A DNA stretch of 5,958 bases from Nitrospirota bacterium (lineage in GTDB: Bacteria; Nitrospirota; Nitrospiria; Nitrospirales; NS-4), in NCBI GenBank assembly GCA_005877855.1, contig VBOF01000098.1, positions 1 through 5,958 on the forward strand. Direction: 5' to 3'. Position 1 is the first letter of the stretch. Each line of letters opens with the position of its first letter. A program made the translations under genes and the position numbers. The notes under the pieces were generated by a model. The model saw only the letters and a program-made list of their open reading frames with translations, made no database searches and had not been told where the DNA came from. This document shows positions 1-5,958 of this stretch, in pieces.

Positions 1-2395
<2,395 letters not shown>

Positions 2396-2404
2396 CGGTA
2401 GGGC

Positions 2405-3310
2405 TCAGCTCATGGCCTTGGACGGTGGCGCGGGGGGCGGAGCGTCGGGAGGCGGGTTGTAATACTGCATGGCCTGGGGGATCCATCGCTCGAGATTTTT
2501 GATCCGGGTCTCTTCCGAGGGATGCGTGCTCAAAAACTCCGGCACGCCCGCACCGGACCGGAAGCAGAGTTTGCCGATCATGTTGCGGGGGCACCCGCTC
2601 ATCCGTTCCCAGAAGGCGATGGATTCGTGCGGGTCGTAGCCGGCCTGGGCCATCAGGCGGAGCCCGATGAAGTCGGCTTCGCTTTCCTGGACGCGGCTGA
2701 ACGGCAAGGCCACGCCAACCCCGTAGGCGCTCAGGACTCCTTGTACGACGGCCGGGTTCACCTTGCCGGTGGCAGCGCCCGCGATCGCGCCGAATTGCGC
2801 GATCTGCTCGAGGAGGCCGCGGCTGATCCGCTCGACGCCGTGCCGTTGAGTGGCGTGCGCGACTTCGTGCCCCATCACCGTGGCGATGCCCGCCTCGTTC
2901 TGGGTGGGCTTGAGGATGCCGGTGAAGAAGGCCACCTTCCCGCCCGGCAGGCAGAAGGCGTTGACGATCTTGTCGTCCTGGATCACGGCGAATTCCCAGT
3001 CGTAGCTCGGCTTGTTGGCGGCGGCGGCGATCCGCTCTCCGACGCGGCGGATCATCGCGTTGGTCTCCGGGTTCGTGCTGAGGGGGAACTGGCGCAGGAC
3101 GTCCCGGTAGGCCTCAAGGCCCAACTCGCGTTCCTTCTCCTCGGAGTAGAAGATGATCTGCTCGCGGCCGGTGACGGGCGCGCGCGTGCAGGCCGTCAGC
3201 AGATCCGCCAGGCCTCCTGTCAGACAGGTGCCGCACAGCCCCGCAGTGAGCCGGAGTGCCTTGGCAAGAGCTTCGCGCCTGCCGATCAGGTGTGCGTTCA
3301 AGGCATCCAT
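2405..3310 (-). CDS. M48-family zinc metalloprotease, predicted lipoprotein (LoiP/BepA/Oma1-like)
   Basis: This is a 301-residue peptidase of family M48, expected to act in the periplasm on misfolded or misassembled envelope proteins; the family role is known, the substrate here is not. The zinc site is GHEVAH (His148, Glu149, His152), and the third ligand is probably Glu209 in ESEAD (209-213). A conserved STHPSEETR block follows at 261-269, as in LoiP- and BepA-type members. The N-terminus has Arg11-Arg12 followed by a hydrophobic stretch and a lipobox LTAC ending at Cys41, so a lipoprotein is likely, possibly Tat-exported, although GRREAL is only a partial Tat match. The tail (about 286-297) is proline-rich. 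The ATG lies 13 nt inside the end of the upstream sppA-like gene and lacks a recognisable Shine-Dalgarno sequence, which suggests translational coupling. No TPR repeats are present, so it is not a full BepA; the exact subfamily is uncertain. Confidence 0.93.
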   Translation of the reverse strand: MDALNAHLIGRREALAKALRLTAGLCGTCLTGGLADLLTACTRAPVTGREQIIFYSEEKERELGLEAYRDVLRQFPLSTNPETNAMIRRVGERIAAAANKPSYDWEFAVIQDDKIVNAFCLPGGKVAFFTGILKPTQNEAGIATVMGHEVAHATQRHGVERISRGLLEQIAQFGAIAGAATGKVNPAVVQGVLSAYGVGVALPFSRVQESEADFIGLRLMAQAGYDPHESIAFWERMSGCPRNMIGKLCFRSGAGVPEFLSTHPSEETRIKNLERWIPQAMQYYNPPPDAPPPAPPSKAMS

Positions 3311-4305
3311 AGATAGAGGAATTGGGGCGTCCCGCCGCGAACCAGCCCCATGATGTCCAGGTTCGCCAAGGCTTCCAGAGTACTTGTACCGGGCGCCTGG
3401 GAGTAGATGTTGTTTTTGTACGTTCCGGGCCGCACGTAGGTCACGACGCGGGCGTCGGCGAGCCCGGCCAGTTTCTTGGCTGCTACGATTCCATCCTCCA
3501 GGTAGCCGATCTGGTCCACCAGCCCCAACTGCACGGCCTGAGGTCCCGTGAGGACACGCCCGTCCGCGATGAGCTTGAGCTGCTCAGCCGGCAGGGTCTT
3601 CCGTCCTTTGGTGACCACCTCGAGGAAGCGCGACTGAAACCCGTTGATCATGCTCTGGAAGATCGCGCGCTCCTCCTCGCTCATCGGACGGAACGGCGAG
3701 CCGATGTCCTTTTTCGCGCCGGACTTGATCGCGCCCGCCTCCACGCCGATCTTCTGGAGTAAGCCCTCCGCGTTGACCCGCAGCATGATGACCCCCACGC
3801 TGCCGGTCACGCTCGTCGGGTGGGCGATGATCTGATCGGCGGCGACGGCGATGTAGTACCCGCCGGAGGCGCCGACATCCATGATGACGGCCATGACGGG
3901 AATTTTTCGCTTTGACTTGAACTCGTTGATCTCGTGATGGATGACGTCCGACGCCGTGACGGTCCCGCCGGGGCTGTTGATCCGCAGCAGCAGCGCCTTG
4001 ATGTGGCTGTCCTCGGCGGCCAGCGTCAGTTCCTCCTTGATGCGCGCGACCAGATCTTCCGACTCGCTCAGGGGGTTGCTTGAGCCCTTCTCAGAGATGA
4101 CGCCGGAGATATCCATCATCAGAATCTTGTCCGCGGCGGTGCCCTGCACCGTCTTCTCCCGCAGCGGCATGGCCTGCGGGAAGAGGGAGACGGTAATGCA
4201 GCCGGCGGTGACCAGCGCGAAAAATAGGGTCAGACTCCATTTCCATCCGATGGAGCAGACCGACTGTGGTTTTGCTCGGAAATGGAGTCTGACCCTACTT
4301 TTCAT
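3298..4305 (-). CDS. sppA: SppA-like signal peptide peptidase (S49), predicted lipoprotein with repeat-derived signal peptide
   Basis: This 335-residue protein belongs to the S49 family, whose members cut leftover signal peptides and other membrane-associated peptides with a Ser/Lys dyad. It is the short single-domain type, about the size of B. subtilis SppA and about half of E. coli SppA. The catalytic serine is Ser147 in GASGGYYIA. The likely general base is Lys194 in IKSGAKKDIGSP. The RINSPGG block (108-114) and SVTGSVGVI (165-173) are also typical. Instead of a membrane anchor it has a lipobox, LVTAGC, with Cys36 as the expected lipidated residue; Ile at +2 would favour the outer membrane by the E. 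coli rule. The ATG sits 6 nt after the carA stop, and the only Shine-Dalgarno-like sequence (AAAGG, about 11 nt upstream) is weak. Residues 1-29 are encoded by a long inverted repeat, so the n-region is unusually long. An ancestral start closer to the hydrophobic core is likely. No other in-frame ATG precedes the lipobox. Confidence 0.92.
   Translation of the reverse strand: MKSRVRLHFRAKPQSVCSIGWKWSLTLFFALVTAGCITVSLFPQAMPLREKTVQGTAADKILMMDISGVISEKGSSNPLSESEDLVARIKEELTLAAEDSHIKALLLRINSPGGTVTASDVIHHEINEFKSKRKIPVMAVIMDVGASGGYYIAVAADQIIAHPTSVTGSVGVIMLRVNAEGLLQKIGVEAGAIKSGAKKDIGSPFRPMSEEERAIFQSMINGFQSRFLEVVTKGRKTLPAEQLKLIADGRVLTGPQAVQLGLVDQIGYLEDGIVAAKKLAGLADARVVTYVRPGTYKNNIYSQAPGTSTLEALANLDIMGLVRGGTPQFLYLWMP
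4219..4303. repeat. Long inverted repeat (REP/MITE-like palindrome) forming the 5' end of sppA
   Basis: The left arm 4219-4244 and right arm 4278-4303 are reverse complements at 25 of 26 positions, including an uninterrupted 20-bp core, TAGGGTCAGACTCCATTTCC (4225-4244) against 4278-4297. The only mismatch is 4224/4298. A 33-nt spacer separates them, and it holds a smaller stem, GAGCA (4253-4257) with TGCTC (4273-4277). Each arm contains GGTCAGACTCC, a variant of the palindrome GGGGTCAGACCCC that I recall as a common dispersed repeat linked to IS200-like/RAYT transposases; that link is from memory and not tested here. The element begins at the last base of the sppA start codon and reads through in frame. 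On the minus strand the right-hand foot is followed by TTTTTC, so the hairpin also resembles a weak intrinsic terminator. Confidence 0.93.
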
Positions 4306-4311
4306 GACCCG

Positions 4312-5568
4312 TTACGCCTTTCCTTGCGACATGAGATGAGTGAACCGATGGAACAGATAGCTCGCGTCGTGAGGGCCCGGCGAGGCTTCGGGATGGTACT
4401 GGACGGAGTACACCGGCAGATCGAGACAGCGCAGGCCCTCGACGGCATCATCGTTCAAACTGACGTGGGTCAATTGCACACGGCCGTATGCTGTAGCCCA
4501 CGGCACCGGTTTCGTGCGGGCTCCGGTGACCTCTCCTCCACGCACGGCAAAGTTGTGGTTCTGGGATGTGATCTCCACCTTCCGAGTCTCGAGGTCGAGC
4601 ACCGGATGGTTCACCCCGTGGTGCCCGAATTTCAACTTATACGTTTGCAATCCCAACGCGAGACCGATGATTTGATGGCCGAGGCAGATCCCGAAGATGG
4701 GCCGCTTGCCGAAGAGGGCGCGGACCGCCTCAACCGCGTAAGGGACACCTTCCGGGTCGCCCGGGCCGTTCGAGAGGAAAATCCCGTCAGGATTCAGCGC
4801 CAGGGTGGCGTCGGCCGTGGTCGAGGCCGGGACGACCGTGACCTCGAAGCCTTGATCCACTAGCCGCCGCAGAATATTGTACTTGATCCCGAAGTCATAG
4901 GCCACGACTCTCAAACGGCCATTCGCCCCTCCCGTACCCATTTGACGGGAGGGGGCCCCATCTGGTGATGCCCCTCCCGTACCCACTCGATGGGAGGGGG
5001 CCCCGCTTTCTAGCGCCCCTCCCCTTCCCACCGTCCACTTACCGGAGTCCTCCATCCATTTATAGGGCTTGGCGCAGGTGACTTCTTTGACCAAGTCCCG
5101 GCCAAGGATGCTGGGGGCTGCCCGCGCCTTTTGCACGACCCGCTTCGAGTCCAGGTCCGCATGCGAGATGACGCCCTGCTGCGAGCCGTGGTCGCGGAGG
5201 TGCGTGGTCAGCGCCCGCGTGTCGATGCCCTGGATGCCCACGATGCTGTGCTGGCGCAGGTACTCGTCCAGGGACAGCCGGCTCCGCCAGTTGCTCGGAT
5301 CGGGGCACGCTTCCTTCACGATGAAGCCGGCCAGCCATGGGTGCGAAGACTCCACGTCCTCCGGGTTGATCCCGTAGTTGCCGATGTGCGGATAGGTCAT
5401 CGTCACCATCTGGCCACGGTACGACGGGTCCGTCAGGACTTCCTGGTACCCCGACATGGCGGTGTTGAACACCACTTCGCCGACGGTCTCGCCCGGCGCA
5501 CCCAGCGCCCAGCCCTTGAACACGGTCCCGTCCGCCAACGCGAGGATCGCTGGCTTCACCGCACCCAT
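4312..5568 (-). CDS. carA: Carbamoyl-phosphate synthetase small subunit CarA, with repeat-encoded linker insertion
   Basis: CarA hydrolyses glutamine and channels the ammonia to CarB. From the ATG chosen here the protein is 418 residues, against 382 in E. coli. The N-terminal CarA domain covers about 1-175 (FNTAMSGYQEVLTDPSYRGQ at 34-53, GIDTRALTTHLRDHG at 114-128). The class I glutamine amidotransferase domain starts at VVAYDFGIKYNILRR (221-235). It has NGPGDP (267-272), the nucleophile Cys295 in GICLGHQ, and His392/Glu394 in YHPEASPGPHD, so the triad is complete. Between the domains, residues 180-216 form a glycine-rich 15-residue repeat encoded by a palindromic DNA element. A second region longer than in E. 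coli lies at about 343-366. The start is ATG at 5568: it has AAGGTG 5 nt upstream and aligns with known CarA N-termini. A GTG 18 nt further out would add MREGEK and is less likely. The gene overlaps the upstream membrane-protein gene by 13 nt. Confidence 0.97.
   Translation of the reverse strand: MGAVKPAILALADGTVFKGWALGAPGETVGEVVFNTAMSGYQEVLTDPSYRGQMVTMTYPHIGNYGINPEDVESSHPWLAGFIVKEACPDPSNWRSRLSLDEYLRQHSIVGIQGIDTRALTTHLRDHGSQQGVISHADLDSKRVVQKARAAPSILGRDLVKEVTCAKPYKWMEDSGKWTVGRGGALESGAPSHRVGTGGASPDGAPSRQMGTGGANGRLRVVAYDFGIKYNILRRLVDQGFEVTVVPASTTADATLALNPDGIFLSNGPGDPEGVPYAVEAVRALFGKRPIFGICLGHQIIGLALGLQTYKLKFGHHGVNHPVLDLETRKVEITSQNHNFAVRGGEVTGARTKPVPWATAYGRVQLTHVSLNDDAVEGLRCLDLPVYSVQYHPEASPGPHDASYLFHRFTHLMSQGKA
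4925..5032. repeat. Tandem palindromic repeat, 45-bp period, inserted in frame in carA
   Basis: Two copies (4925-4969 and 4970-5014) and a partial, more diverged third (5015-5032) lie at an exact 45-bp period. The first 35 bases of copies 1 and 2 match at 32 positions, starting GCCCCTCCCGTACCCA and ending GGGAGGGGGCCCC; the last 10 bases have diverged. Copy 1 forms a perfect hairpin: 10-bp stem CCCCTCCCGT (4926-4935) with ACGGGAGGGG (4945-4954) and a 9-nt loop. Copy 2 forms the same stem (4971-4980 with 4990-4999) with one non-Watson-Crick position. Each copy is followed by a GGGGCCCC palindrome (4952-4959 and 4997-5004). In the carA frame each period encodes 15 residues of the pattern V/M-G-x-G-G-A followed by a short variable part and GAPS. 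Confidence 0.93.
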
Positions 5569-5958
5569 TTTTTCACCTTCACGCACAGCACCGCGATGCC
5601 CAGGCCCAGGTTGAGGATGTAGAGTGCCCTCGCCACGCGATGGTAGACGAAGAACTCATCGTACGCCGCGCGCTTTGCCTCCTCTGGAGCGTTGAACGCC
5701 AGCCCCTGTAACCGGACCGTCTCCGGAGTCAGCCAGAACGCAAGGGTCGCCGCGATGATCACCATCGTCGCCAGCAGTGCGAGTTCGGCGACGCCGACCT
5801 GGGTTTTCCAGGGGCCGGCGACGAACACCCGCACCAGCGTCCCCGTGACAACAAGCCCTGCTGAGGCCAAAGCAAGACGGTCATAGGCTTGAAAGGTTTT
5901 CGTCAGCATCCGGCCCCCTGCTTCCATGCCGATCGTGCCGAAGACTGCGGGAATGACG
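5556..5958 (-). CDS. DUF4149/TMEM205-like small integral membrane protein (5' end beyond window)
   Basis: At least 133 codons are open up to the right edge. ATG at 5927 could be a start, but the frame stays open upstream of it and reads VIPAVFGTIGMEAGG, which resembles the conserved 'APAVF' region after the first membrane helix of DUF4149/TMEM205-like proteins. I therefore treat the ATG as internal and the gene as cut by the window. Counting from that methionine, hydrophobic segments lie at about 17-36, 43-66 and 97-118, and the tail is basic (KVKKWVR), probably cytoplasmic. A conserved-looking acidic/aromatic loop (YDEFFVYHRVARALY) precedes the last helix. The function of the family is unknown. 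The stop lies 13 nt inside carA, so its translation is probably coupled to carA, which suggests co-expression but not a shared pathway. The family assignment is by recognition only and is moderate in certainty. Confidence 0.75.
   Translation of the reverse strand, partial: VIPAVFGTIGMEAGGRMLTKTFQAYDRLALASAGLVVTGTLVRVFVAGPWKTQVGVAELALLATMVIIAATLAFWLTPETVRLQGLAFNAPEEAKRAAYDEFFVYHRVARALYILNLGLGIAVLCVKVKKWVR
5574..5580 (-). promoter_or_regulatory. Shine-Dalgarno sequence deciding the carA start
   Basis: GAAGGTG on the minus strand ends 5 nt before the ATG at 5568. Its position fits that ATG and not the alternative GTG at 5586, which lies upstream of it. The site is inside the last codons of the upstream membrane-protein gene, consistent with coupled translation. 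Confidence 0.6.

Noticed and set aside
2522..3316. Plus-strand frame of 264 codons opposite the M48 gene
   Set aside because: The HEXXH-containing minus-strand gene explains the region; the plus-strand product has no recognisable motif.
3941..4339. Plus-strand frame whose end resembles the sppA N-terminus (RVRLHF and KWSLTL)
   Set aside because: The resemblance is caused by the inverted repeat, which encodes near-identical peptides on both strands; the remainder is antisense to the SppA core.
4925..5014. Tandem hairpins read as a CRISPR array or an intrinsic terminator
   Set aside because: The units abut at 45 bp with no variable spacer of CRISPR type, there are only about 2.4 copies, and no U-tract follows the stems. 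They lie inside an intact reading frame.
5569..5586. GTG at 5586 as the carA start
   Set aside because: The Shine-Dalgarno-like GAAGGTG lies downstream of it and fits the ATG at 5568, which also matches the usual CarA N-terminus.

Overview
The window is one continuous, tightly packed gene cluster, read entirely on the minus strand, from a GC-rich bacterium. Transcription runs from the right edge to the left: a DUF4149/TMEM205-like membrane protein (cut by the right edge), carA, an SppA-type lipoprotein protease, an M48 metalloprotease lipoprotein, and carB (cut by the left edge). Neighbouring genes overlap by 13 nt or are separated by only 6-9 nt, so an operon with translational coupling is the simplest reading. 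No gene-free stretch exceeds a few bases, and I see no RNA gene, CRISPR array, transposase or internal promoter that I can defend.

Two predicted lipoproteins (lipobox cysteines in both proteases) suggest an organism with a Gram-negative-type envelope. The exact phylum cannot be read from this window. A Nitrospirota- or NC10-like lineage is a guess from general protein flavour, not a demonstrated assignment.

carA and carB encode the small and large subunits of carbamoyl-phosphate synthetase, which makes carbamoyl phosphate for pyrimidines and arginine. CarA carries the glutamine amidotransferase triad, and CarB keeps its first ATP-grasp half, the oligomerisation region and the start of the second ATP-grasp half. 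The usual carA-carB adjacency is broken here by two cell-envelope protease genes with no known part in the pathway.

The most notable feature is two unrelated palindromic repeat elements that lie inside coding sequence without breaking the frame. One is a 45-bp-period tandem palindrome in the linker between the two domains of CarA. It adds roughly 30 residues, and every period adds exactly 15 amino acids. The other is a long near-perfect inverted repeat (26-bp arms, 33-nt spacer) that starts at the sppA start codon and supplies most of its signal peptide. Together they look like REP/MITE-type palindromes that have been turned into protein, comparable in principle to the Rickettsia palindromic elements.
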